Positions 1 through 7,926 of a stretch of 64,000 bases of DNA are shown piece after piece (position 1 is the first letter of the stretch; the number at the start of each line of letters is the position of its first letter). The DNA comes from Azospirillum endophyticum (GTDB lineage Bacteria > Pseudomonadota > Alphaproteobacteria > Azospirillales > Azospirillaceae). The stretch lies in NCBI RefSeq assembly GCF_016595245.1, contig NZ_JAENHM010000073.1, positions 186,001-250,000 of the forward strand, in the 5' to 3' direction. The translations under genes were made by a program, and so were the position numbers. The notes under the pieces were generated by a model. That model made no database searches. It saw only the letters and a list, made by a program, of their open reading frames with translations, and was not told the DNA's origin.

Positions 1-1708
1 AGGCATCGACCATGCCGCGCAGGCCCTGCGCCTGCCGTGACAGCCCGCCGGCCGCGTCCAGCAGGGCTTCGGCCGACCGCTCGGTCTCCTGCGCGGCACC
101 CGATACCGCGCCGATGCTGGTGGAAACCTGGCGGGTACCGTCCGCCGCCTCCCCGGCGCTGCGGGCGATCTCGCCGGTGGCGGTGCCCTGCTGCTGGACG
201 GCGGCGGCGATGGAGGTGCCGATCTCGTCGCTGCGGGCGACGATGACGCCGATGTCGCGGATCGCGCCGACGGCTGCCCGCGTCGCCTCGTGAACCTCGG
301 CGATATGGCGGGCGATCTCCTCCGTGGCCCTGGCGGTCTGGCCGGCCAGAGTCTTCACCTCGCCGGCCACCACGGCGAAGCCCTTGCCCATCTCGCCGGC
401 GCGGGCCGCCTCGATGGTGGCGTTGAGCGCCAGCAGGTTGGTCTGCCCGGCGATGCCGGCGATCAGGTCGGCGACCTCGCCGATCCGCCGCGCGGCCAGG
501 CCCAGCCCGTCGATCCGCTCGCCGGCGTTCCGGGACGCTTCCACCGCCTGGGTGGAGATCGCCGAGGAGGTCACCACCTGCTCGCCGATCACGGCGATGG
601 AGCCGGTCAGCTGCTCCGCCGCCGAGGCGACGGTCTGCACGCTGCCGGAGGCCTGGTGCGAGGCGCTGGCGACGGAGGTCGCCTCGCGGCGGTTGCGGTC
701 GGCGGTGGCCGACAGGGCGCGCGCGGTGGTCTCCAGCGTGCCGACGGCGGTGCCGACGCTGCGGATCGTCTCGGCGATGGTGGCGTCGAAGCGGTCGGTC
801 AGCCGCTTCAGTGCCTGGGCGCGCTGTTCGGCCACGCGATGCTCGATCTTCTGCCGTTCCCAATGGTGGGCGAGGTCGATCTGCTGGACGCGGAAGACCT
901 CCACCGTGCGGGCCATGGCGCCGATCTCGTCGCCGCGGCCGAGGCCGGACACGGCGACCGCGCTGTTGCCGCCGGCCAACTGCTGCATGACGCGGCCGAG
1001 CCCGTCCAGCGGCCGGACGATGGCCCGGCTGACCAGCAGGGCCAGCAGCACCGCCGCCAGCGCGATCAGCAACCCGGTGCCCGCCAGCCGCAGCGCCGCC
1101 TGGCGGAAGGCGACGTCGACGTCGTCGATGTAGATTCCGGAGCCGATCAGCCAGCCCCAGGGGGCGAAGCCCTTGACGTAGGACAGCTTCGCCACCGGGG
1201 CCGCCGATCCCGGCCTGGGCCAGAGATAGTCGACGAATCCGGCGCCGTCCGCCTTCACCACCCGCACGAACTCCCGGAACAGCAGCTTGCCGTCGGGATC
1301 GGCGAGGCGCGAGACGTCGGTGCCGTCCAGGTCGGGCCGGATCGGGTGCATGACCATCCGCGGGCCGAGGTCGGTGATGAAGAAATATTCGTCGCCGTCA
1401 TGGCGCAGGGCCTTCAGCGCCGTCTTGGCCCTGGCCTGCGCCTCGGCGCGGGGGAGGGCGCCGGCACGCTCCTGCGCCTCGAAATGGGCGACCAGGCTGT
1501 GGGCGACCTCGACGACGTTGCGGGTCTTGTCCTGGCGGTCGCCCATCATCTCGGCGCGCAGCCCGATCAGGCTCACTGCGGCGACCAGGACCAGCCCGAG
1601 GCCGGCCACGGCCAGAATCAGTGCGATCTTGCCCTTGATGCTGATGCGTTCGAACACGGCAACGGTCACGGCGGCAGCCCCCTCCGGCAACGAAACGACG
1701 ATGTCCAT
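1..1708 (-). CDS. Methyl-accepting chemotaxis protein, 3' end cut by window
   Basis: Transmembrane chemoreceptor that passes ligand signals to CheA/CheW. Read from the ATG at 1708 it runs open to the window edge (about 569 codons). Order seen: short cytoplasmic N-terminus, TM1 (about residues 25-45), a periplasmic single-Cache domain (residues FFITDLGPRMVMHP), TM2 (LLIALAAVLLALLVSRAIV), HAMP, then the MCP signalling domain with the conserved hairpin tip (GQTNLLALNATIEAARAGE). The stop codon lies outside the window. A GTG (1669, VTVAVFERISIKGK) is an alternative start. The ligand cannot be told from the sequence. It follows phoH on the same strand after about 180 bp, so co-transcription is possible but not shown. 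Confidence 0.9.
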   Translation of the reverse strand, partial: MDIVVSLPEGAAAVTVAVFERISIKGKIALILAVAGLGLVLVAAVSLIGLRAEMMGDRQDKTRNVVEVAHSLVAHFEAQERAGALPRAEAQARAKTALKALRHDGDEYFFITDLGPRMVMHPIRPDLDGTDVSRLADPDGKLLFREFVRVVKADGAGFVDYLWPRPGSAAPVAKLSYVKGFAPWGWLIGSGIYIDDVDVAFRQAALRLAGTGLLIALAAVLLALLVSRAIVRPLDGLGRVMQQLAGGNSAVAVSGLGRGDEIGAMARTVEVFRVQQIDLAHHWERQKIEHRVAEQRAQALKRLTDRFDATIAETIRSVGTAVGTLETTARALSATADRNRREATSVASASHQASGSVQTVASAAEQLTGSIAVIGEQVVTSSAISTQAVEASRNAGERIDGLGLAARRIGEVADLIAGIAGQTNLLALNATIEAARAGEMGKGFAVVAGEVKTLAGQTARATEEIARHIAEVHEATRAAVGAIRDIGVIVARSDEIGTSIAAAVQQQGTATGEIARSAGEAADGTRQVSTSIGAVSGAAQETERSAEALLDAAGGLSRQAQGLRGMVDA

Positions 1709-1889
1709 AAAATTTTCAGGACTTTTGCCGGTGCGGTGCGGGCCGTCAAGCCGATTCGTTTGTATATGTTACATTTCGTTCAACTGAATGCCAAAACGAC
1801 AACCATAGCGGGGTGTGTCCCGCGAGCGGGCGGAAGGCGTCGGACGGGAGGCGCGGCCATCGCCTCTCCCGCCCGAAGCCCTGTCCTGT

Positions 1890-2645
1890 TCAGAGCACCG
1901 TCAGCATGCTCGCCACCAGCGGATGGCGAACGATGTCCTTCTCCGTCAGCCGGGCGACGGCGATGCCCTCCACCGCTTCCAGACGGCGGGCGATGTCGGA
2001 CAGCCCTGACAAATTGTCGAGCAGGTCGGTCTGGTCGGGGTCGCCGGTCAGCACCATGGTGGAATGCCAGCCCAGCCGGGTCAGCAGCATCTTGATCTGG
2101 GCGTAGGTGCAGTTCTGCGCCTCGTCGATCACCACGAAGGCGTTGTTCAGGGTGCGGCCGCGCATGAAGCCGACCGGGGCGATCTCGATGGTGCCGTCGG
2201 CCATCATGGTGCGCAGCCGCTTGGAGCCCAGCCGGTCGGTCAGCGCGTCGTAGAGCGGGCGCAGGAACGGCGCCATCTTCTCGTGCATGTCGCCGGGCAG
2301 GTAGCCGATGCTCTCGCCCGCCTCGATGGCGGGGCGGGACAGGACGATGCGGTCGACGCTGCCCGACTCCAGGGCCTCCACCGCCGAGGAGATGGCGATG
2401 TAGGTCTTGCCGGTGCCCGCCGGCCCCAGCGCCACCACCAGATTGTGCGTCTTGATGGCGTCCATCAGGAGCTTCTGGTTGGGGTTCTGCGGCTTCACCT
2501 TGCGGAGATAGCTCTGGTCGCGGCGATCCTCGCTCCCACCGAGCGGGTCCCAGCCGAAGGCGGCCGGGGTGGTCATGCCGGGGAAAAGCGGGTGGACGGT
2601 GGAGTCGTCCGCCGCAGCGATGCCTTTGCTCGAACGCTTGGCCAT
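1890..2645 (-). CDS. phoH: PhoH-family ATPase
   Basis: P-loop ATPase of the PhoH family, 251 residues, cytoplasmic. Walker A is GPAGTGKT at residues 74-81. Walker B is VVIDEAQNCT, followed by the family's TGDPDQTDL segment (sensor region). The ATG at 2645 was chosen because GAGGAG sits 7 nt upstream and the protein then begins MAKRSSKG. Longer readings to 3128 have no family similarity. The family is linked to RNA metabolism and phosphate or stress responses, but the cellular role is poorly defined. The length fits a stand-alone PhoH ATPase domain without the KH-like N-terminus of YbeZ. A rho-independent terminator in the same orientation lies just upstream (2690-2715), suggesting leader control or a separate small transcript. 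Confidence 0.9.
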   Translation of the reverse strand: MAKRSSKGIAAADDSTVHPLFPGMTTPAAFGWDPLGGSEDRRDQSYLRKVKPQNPNQKLLMDAIKTHNLVVALGPAGTGKTYIAISSAVEALESGSVDRIVLSRPAIEAGESIGYLPGDMHEKMAPFLRPLYDALTDRLGSKRLRTMMADGTIEIAPVGFMRGRTLNNAFVVIDEAQNCTYAQIKMLLTRLGWHSTMVLTGDPDQTDLLDNLSGLSDIARRLEAVEGIAVARLTEKDIVRHPLVASMLTVL

Positions 2646-2689
2646 GTCGCATCTCCTCGAATGGTGGGGGTGGAGCGGGATCCGGGCAC

Positions 2690-2715
2690 AAAAAAGCCTC
2701 CCGCAGGGGGGAGGC
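2690..2715 (-). terminator. Rho-independent terminator upstream of phoH
   Basis: On the minus strand a GCCTCCC/GGGAGGC stem (2709-2715 with 2696-2702) is followed directly by a run of six T (2690-2695). It points the same way as phoH and ends about 45 nt before the phoH ATG. It must therefore end a transcript that starts above 2716, or act as an attenuator in the phoH leader. Confidence 0.75.
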
Positions 2716-3421
2716 TCGAACGGTCGCATGAGCGTGTGATGACGGGGTGCGCGGTGAGGGCTGCTTCGCCGGATGCCGCTGCCCGACGCCGTGCCGGGTC
2801 CGGACATGCCGGTGCGGGCCGACGGGGGAGGTGCAGTGTGGGCGAAGCAAGGTGCAAGAGAACCTCGTCGTCGTTGGAAACCACGCAACCTGACTGTACC
2901 GGTCATAACGCAGCGCGTCAGGCAAAATTGCGGCCGACGCAAAATATTCATACCAGATGTGGTGTGGGTGCCGCAGGAAAGCGGTCGGGACGGGGTTGGT
3001 AACCCTTTCCGCCGAGCCGGGCCGCCCGTCGGATAGCCTTCCGGCGGAGGCGGCCGAAAGGCTTTGCCGCTGCCGCGGCCTTTCATTACTATGGTCGGCC
3101 ACGGGGGAAATCGAGAGACATGCTGCAACCCTGGCCTGTCCGCGAAGGCGGCGGGCCGCGATCTCCGGTCGTCGCGTCCGACGATGGCGGGAGAGGGTGG
3201 GGGCTGCCCGGCATTCGTCCGAGGGCGGCCGGCGGCACGGCCTTCCGATTGTCACCCGGGCGGACGGGGAAACTCTTGAAACCGACCGGCGTGGACGGCT
3301 AGAAGGCGCTGATTGGCTGGCTCGATGCCGGACCTGCGCGAAGGCGGGATGCGGCGGAACCGGGCTCTCGGGTGAACCGGATGCACGGAACGGGGCGGCA
3401 GGAACGAACGGGAAGGCTACG
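2716..3421. other. Intergenic region between phoH and minC
   Basis: About 700 bp between divergent phoH and minC. No convincing protein gene was found. It must hold both promoters, and the minus-strand terminator at its left edge implies a short minus-strand transcript within it. A near-palindromic AT-rich patch (AAAATTGCGGCCGACGCAAAA, around 2933-2953) is visible. I could not match the region to a known small RNA by eye. Confidence 0.4.
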
Positions 3422-4195
3422 GTGAGCAGCGCCAGTCAGGTCGCCGAACGGGATGTGCCGTTCCAGTTGCGTGGCAACTCCTTCACCATGATGGTGCTGA
3501 AGGTTTTCGCACCGACATCGCCCGAATTCTTCACCCAACTGAACGTCAAGGTGCGCCAGGCACCCAACTTCTTCCGCAACGCGCCGGTCGTGCTGGATTT
3601 CGACGACCTGCCGGAGAGCATCGTCTTCGATCTGGCCGCCTTCGTGGCGCAGGTGCAAGCGCAGCATCTGCTGCCGGTCGGCTTCCAGGGTGGGCCGCAG
3701 CCGGTGCGCGAGGCCGCCGCCGCAGCGGGCCTGACGCCGATGCCGTCGGGCCGTGCCGCCAAGCTGGAAGAGGTGGTGAAGGCCCCCGACCCGCGCCAGC
3801 CCGGCGCGCAGGGACAGGCCCCGATCCCGGCGCCGCAGGTGCTGGTCGAGGTCGTCCACCGCCCCACCCTGGTGGTGACCGAGCCGGTGCGCTCCGGCAT
3901 GCGGGTCTATGCCGAGAAGACCGACCTGATCGTCACCAGCTCGGTCTCGCCCGGCGCGGAACTGCTGGCCGACGGCAACATCCATGTCTATGGCGCGCTG
4001 CGCGGCCGGGCGCTGGCCGGCTTCTCCGGCGACGCCAAGGCCCGCATCTTCTGCCACAGCCTGGAGGCGGAGGTGCTATCGGTCGCAGGCAACTATCGGG
4101 TCAGCGAAGACATCAGCAGTGACTTTTACAAGAAAGCCGTGCAGGTTTTCCTGCGCGACGGTGTCCTCAGCATGGATCTGCTGAAGACGGCTTGA
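3422..4195 (+). CDS. minC: Septum site-determining protein MinC
   Basis: Inhibitor of FtsZ ring assembly, recruited to the membrane by MinD to keep division at mid-cell. It has 257 residues: an N-terminal MinC_N domain (about 10-110), a Pro-rich linker (about 125-150) and the C-terminal beta-helix MinC_C domain with the turn motif LADGNIHVYGALRGRALAG. The GTG at 3422 was chosen over upstream in-frame codons because a GGAAGG ribosome site lies just before it and family similarity begins there. It is the first gene of minCDE, 94 bp before minD. Confidence 0.93.
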   Translation: MSSASQVAERDVPFQLRGNSFTMMVLKVFAPTSPEFFTQLNVKVRQAPNFFRNAPVVLDFDDLPESIVFDLAAFVAQVQAQHLLPVGFQGGPQPVREAAAAAGLTPMPSGRAAKLEEVVKAPDPRQPGAQGQAPIPAPQVLVEVVHRPTLVVTEPVRSGMRVYAEKTDLIVTSSVSPGAELLADGNIHVYGALRGRALAGFSGDAKARIFCHSLEAEVLSVAGNYRVSEDISSDFYKKAVQVFLRDGVLSMDLLKTA

Positions 4196-4289
4196 GAGCT
4201 GCAGCGACGGAATCTTGTCCGAAGACGGTAATCTTCGGATGGTGTTTGGTACCGGTGACGGCAACTTTGGGATTATGGGAGAGGCTTCG

Positions 4290-5105
4290 TTGAGCAAGAT
4301 CATCGTCATGACCTCCGGCAAGGGCGGTGTCGGCAAGACGACCTCGTCCGCAGCCTTCGCGACCGGGCTGGCGCTTCGCGGCTTCAAGACGGTCGTCATC
4401 GATTTCGACGTTGGCCTGCGCAACCTGGACCTGGTGATGGGTTGCGAGCGCCGGGTGGTGTTCGACTTCATCAACGTCATCAACGGCGAAGCGAAGCTGA
4501 ACCAGGCGCTGATCAAGGACAAGCGGATCGAGAACCTGTACATCCTCCCGACCTCGCAGACGCGCGACAAGGACGCGCTGACCCGCGAGGGGGTGGAGAA
4601 GGTGCTGAACGAGCTGTCGAAGGAATTCGACTACATCCTGTGCGACAGCCCGGCCGGCATCGAGCGCGGCGCCCTGATGTCGCTCTATTTCGCCGACCAC
4701 GCGATCATCGTCACCAACCCCGAAGTGTCGTCGGTGCGCGACAGCGACCGCATCCTGGGCGTGCTGAACTCGCGCTCCCGCCGGGCGGAGCAGGGGCTGG
4801 AGCCGGTGACCCAGCAGCTGCTGCTGACCCGCTACGATCCCGAGCGCGTCGAGAAGGGCGAGATGCTGAGGGTCGACGACGTGCTGGAGATCCTGGCGAT
4901 CCCGCTGCTCGGCGTCATCCCGGAAAGCCAGGCGGTGCTGCGCGCCTCCAACGTCGGCATGCCGGTGATCCTCGACGAAGCCTCCAACGCCGGGCTGGCC
5001 TATTCGGACGCCGTCGGCCGCTTCCTCGGCGAGGACATCGAGCATCGCTTCGTCACCCCCCAGAAGAAGGGCCTGTTCAGCCGGCTCCTGCGGAGGAGCG
5101 CATGA
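4290..5105 (+). CDS. minD: Septum site-determining ATPase MinD
   Basis: Membrane-associated ParA/MinD-type ATPase that recruits MinC and oscillates with MinE. The deviant Walker A KGGVGKT is at residues 11-17. The FDVGLRNLD segment and the C-terminal amphipathic helix (GLFSRLLRR) for membrane targeting are present. The TTG at 4290 was chosen because GGAGAGG lies about 6 nt upstream and it gives 271 residues beginning MSKIIVMTSGKGG, the family's normal start. In-frame ATGs at 4275 and further upstream would add an unconserved tail. minE overlaps its stop by four bases. Confidence 0.93.
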   Translation: MSKIIVMTSGKGGVGKTTSSAAFATGLALRGFKTVVIDFDVGLRNLDLVMGCERRVVFDFINVINGEAKLNQALIKDKRIENLYILPTSQTRDKDALTREGVEKVLNELSKEFDYILCDSPAGIERGALMSLYFADHAIIVTNPEVSSVRDSDRILGVLNSRSRRAEQGLEPVTQQLLLTRYDPERVEKGEMLRVDDVLEILAIPLLGVIPESQAVLRASNVGMPVILDEASNAGLAYSDAVGRFLGEDIEHRFVTPQKKGLFSRLLRRSA

Positions 5106-5473
5106 GCATCTTCAACTTCTTTCGCGCGGCACCCCGCGCCTCGGCGGTCCAGGCCAAGGAACGCCTGCAGATCGTCATGGCGCATGAACGCGCCGGCCGC
5201 AGCGGCCCCGACTATCTGCCGATGCTCCAGCAGGAACTGCTGGCGGTCATCGCCAAATACGTCAACATCGACGAGAACAAGGTCGAGGTGAAGCTCGACC
5301 GCGGCGGCGACTGCTCGACGCTGGAGGTCAACATCGAACTGCCGGCCCGTGAGCAGGCCAAGGCCGCCGCGGCGACCAAGCCGGGCGACAAGCCGGCCGG
5401 CAACGACGATGCCGCGACCAAGCGCCCGGCCGGCGGTGCCGTCGGCAATGCCGGCGGGAAGAAGCGCATCTGA
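5102..5473 (+). CDS. minE: Cell division topological specificity factor MinE
   Basis: Stimulates the MinD ATPase and confines MinCD to the poles. It has 123 residues. The N-terminal membrane-targeting/anti-MinCD helix (MSIFNFFR, then KERLQIVMAHER) and the topological-specificity domain (VNIDENKVEVKLDR) are clear. The start ATG overlaps the minD stop (ATGA). Residues from about 85 onward form a low-complexity Ala/Lys/Gly tail (AKAAAATKPGDKPAGND), longer than the roughly 88-residue E. coli protein. It is the last gene of the operon, followed by a terminator. Confidence 0.93.
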   Translation: MSIFNFFRAAPRASAVQAKERLQIVMAHERAGRSGPDYLPMLQQELLAVIAKYVNIDENKVEVKLDRGGDCSTLEVNIELPAREQAKAAAATKPGDKPAGNDDAATKRPAGGAVGNAGGKKRI

Positions 5474-5496
5474 GCGAAACCGGCCTTCGACCATTG

Positions 5497-5534
5497 GGAA
5501 ATCCCTCCGGTGCCGCCGCGCCGGGGGGATTTCC
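5497..5534 (+). terminator. Terminator of minCDE
   Basis: A 14-bp stem (5497-5510 with 5521-5534, one G-T wobble) with a 10-nt loop lies 24 nt after the minE stop. It is followed by a T-containing tail (GTTTCC). Confidence 0.8.
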
Positions 5535-5772
5535 GTTTCCGGAGGCCGCGGCGCCGGACGGCGGCGGGGGCGGGCCGGGTGCAGGGCAGGGTGCGGCATC
5601 GGACATAGGCCGTCGCTGATCCTCCGTCCGGGTTTACGGCCGGGCGGGGACGGGGTATCAACAAGGATACACCGCACGAAAGCCCAATGGCTCCAACGGC
5701 CTGCCCAAGGGCCGGCCCGGACGCCGGACGGGTGCCGGCGCGGTCGACCGACCACGGGACAAGAGGGTGCCG

Positions 5773-7158
5773 ATGTTCCTCGATTGCTCGTCGCTGATCG
5801 CCGAGAACCCGCCGCGGCCGTCGAACGGGATTGCGGTCACGGACATCGACGGCGACGGCGCCCTCGAGCTGGTCGTGGCCGGCTATCGCACCGCCAACCT
5901 CGTCCTGAAATGGGTCGACGGCCGTCTGGTCGATGTCGCCGATCCCTCGCTCGCCGACCCCACCGGTCCGGCGCTGGGTCTGGCCGCCGCCGACGTCGAC
6001 GGCGATGGGCGGGAGGAGCTTTACATCGTCAACAGCGACCGTACCACCGGCGCGAAGGACATGGCCGACCGGCTGTTCGCCTGTTTCGGCAAGCATTGGC
6101 TCGACCTGTTCGCGCAGGCGGAGAATGCCGGCGCGGCCAACCACACCGCGGCCGGCGCGGTGGCGGCGGTCGACCGCTGGGGCCATGGCCGCTACGGCTT
6201 CCTGGTGGCGACCGACGGCGGCCCCTTGCGCCTCTACGAGCTGACCCGGCGCGGCCGGCTGGAGGACGGGGCCGAGGAGGCCGGGCTGGACTCGATCGGT
6301 GCCGCGCGCGGCGTCACCGTCCTGCCCATCGTCTCCGACCACATGGATGTGGTGACGGTCAACGACGGCGGTCCCAACCAGCTGTTCCGCAACCTGGGCG
6401 ACGGCAATTTCGAGGAGATCGCCGAGGAGCGCGGCATCGCCGATTCGCGCCCGTCCGGCCGGGCGGTCACGGCGCTGGATGTCGACGGCGACGGGCTGTT
6501 CGATCTGGCGGTCGGCACCTGGGACGGGGCGCAGCGCCTGTTCCACCAGCGCATGGGCGGCAGCTTCATCGAATCGGCCAATGCCGACCTGTCGATGCCC
6601 GGCCGCATCTTCACCGTCGTCGCCGCCGATTTCGACAATGACGGCTACGAGGAGCTGTTCTTCCACGCCCATGGCGAGCCCAACCGCCTGTTCGGCTGGC
6701 GCAACGACCAGTGGCAGGAGCTGGAGCTCGGCGACGCGGCCGAGCCGAAGGGGCTGGGCACCGGTGCGATTGCCGCCGACATCGACGGCGATGGCCGGCT
6801 GGAACTGGTGCTGGCGCACGGCAACACCCATGGCGCGCCGGACGGCGCCGCGCAGCCGCTGTCCGTCTATCGCCCGGCAGCGTCCAACAACGGCTGGCTG
6901 CGCGTGCAGCCGCTGACCCCCTTCGGCGCACCGGCCCGCGGTGCCGTGGTCAGCCTGAGTGCCGGCGGGCGCCGCCAGCGCCGGGCGGTCTGCGCCGGCT
7001 CCGGCTATCTCTGCCAAGGCGAGCCGGTCGCCCATTTCGGGCTGGGTCCGCTGCACCAGGTGGAGCAGATCGAGGTGCGCTGGCCCGACGGCACGGTGGT
7101 GACGGTGGACGACCCGCCGGCCGACCGGCTGCTGGTCATCCCCTATCCGCCGGAGTGA
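5773..7158 (+). CDS. FG-GAP/VCBS repeat protein with C-terminal ASPIC/UnbV domain (CRTAC1-like)
   Basis: Predicted beta-propeller protein of 461 residues. Several FG-GAP/VCBS blades carry Ca-binding loops of the DxDGDG type (DIDGDGALELV, DVDGDGREELY, DVDGDGLFDLA, DFDNDGYEELF, DIDGDGRLELV). A C-terminal ASPIC/UnbV domain follows (GAVVSLSAGGRRQRRAV ... HFGLGPLHQVEQIEVRWPDG). The ATG at 5773 was chosen for its AAGAGGG site; a GTG at 5767 is adjacent. No signal peptide is visible, which is unusual for this mostly exported family. The gene stands alone after the min terminator. Function is unknown; the domains suggest protein or carbohydrate binding. Confidence 0.85.
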   Translation: MFLDCSSLIAENPPRPSNGIAVTDIDGDGALELVVAGYRTANLVLKWVDGRLVDVADPSLADPTGPALGLAAADVDGDGREELYIVNSDRTTGAKDMADRLFACFGKHWLDLFAQAENAGAANHTAAGAVAAVDRWGHGRYGFLVATDGGPLRLYELTRRGRLEDGAEEAGLDSIGAARGVTVLPIVSDHMDVVTVNDGGPNQLFRNLGDGNFEEIAEERGIADSRPSGRAVTALDVDGDGLFDLAVGTWDGAQRLFHQRMGGSFIESANADLSMPGRIFTVVAADFDNDGYEELFFHAHGEPNRLFGWRNDQWQELELGDAAEPKGLGTGAIAADIDGDGRLELVLAHGNTHGAPDGAAQPLSVYRPAASNNGWLRVQPLTPFGAPARGAVVSLSAGGRRQRRAVCAGSGYLCQGEPVAHFGLGPLHQVEQIEVRWPDGTVVTVDDPPADRLLVIPYPPE

Positions 7159-7401
7159 GAGGCGGTGCACGGAAAATGCGACCGATGGGATGATGGCCAC
7201 CCAAATATTTCGCCACCGCAATGGGTAGGGTCTTTCCCGTCGGCTTCCGTCACATTAAGGTGCATTTCGTTGCGGCGCCCGCGGTGCGGGGCATCGCGCG
7301 GCCTGTCGAACCGGACATCGTCCGTCTGCGCCGCCGGTTCTCGCCGCGATCGGGCGCATGCATGACCTTGCGGGTCTGGGAAGCGGGAGGCCGGAAGGCA
7401 C

Positions 7402-7926
7402 ATGGCACGACGCGACGTTCCCCTGACGGGGGTGGAACGCTTCTTCGACCCGGATGAAGTCATCGTTTCCAAGACCGACCTGAAGGGCCGGATCACCTAT
7501 GCGAACCGGGTGTTCCAGCGGGTCGCCGGCTATGGCGAGGCCGACCTGATGGGCGCTCCCCACTCCATCGTCCGCCATCCCGACATGCCGCGCTGCGTCT
7601 TCAAGCTGCTGTGGGACAGTCTGGCGGCGGGGACGGAGATTTTCGCCTATGTCGTGAACCGGGCCCGCAACGGCGACCATTACTGGGTCTTCGCCCATGT
7701 CACCCCCAGTTTCGACGCCGAGGGCCGGGTGATCGGCTACCATTCCTCCCGCCGGGTGCCGGAGCGCTCGGCGCTGGACAAGGTCGTTCCGCTCTACCGG
7801 CGGCTTCTGGACATCGAGAACAGCCACGCCGACCGCAAGCAGGGGATGGAGGCGGGCTACGCCGCCGTCCTCGCCCTGCTGGCGGAACAGGGGATCGGGT
7901 ATGACGAATTCGTCTTCTCCCTTTAA
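7402..7926 (+). CDS. Aer-like PAS domain protein
   Basis: Protein of 174 residues made almost entirely of one PAS domain of the Aer/aerotaxis type (SKTDLKGRITYANRVF, then GAPHSIVRHPDMP and the NGDHYWVFAHVTP core). No membrane segment. The ATG at 7402 is preceded by GGAAGG. It overlaps the following MCP gene by 26 nt in another frame, so the two are translationally linked. A reasonable inference is that this soluble PAS protein senses redox state or a flavin/heme ligand and feeds the downstream transducer; cofactor binding cannot be read directly. Confidence 0.88.
   Translation: MARRDVPLTGVERFFDPDEVIVSKTDLKGRITYANRVFQRVAGYGEADLMGAPHSIVRHPDMPRCVFKLLWDSLAAGTEIFAYVVNRARNGDHYWVFAHVTPSFDAEGRVIGYHSSRRVPERSALDKVVPLYRRLLDIENSHADRKQGMEAGYAAVLALLAEQGIGYDEFVFSL

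Noticed and set aside
290..2095. Long plus-strand open frame opposite the MCP and phoH genes
   Set aside because: Gln/Gly/Asp/Ala-rich translation typical of antisense to GC-rich genes; the minus-strand MCP and PhoH families explain the region.
2716..3421. 4.5S or 6S RNA in the phoH-minC gap
   Set aside because: The conserved 4.5S core (GGTCAGG...GGAAGCAGCC) is absent and a 6S-type bubble could not be recognised by eye.
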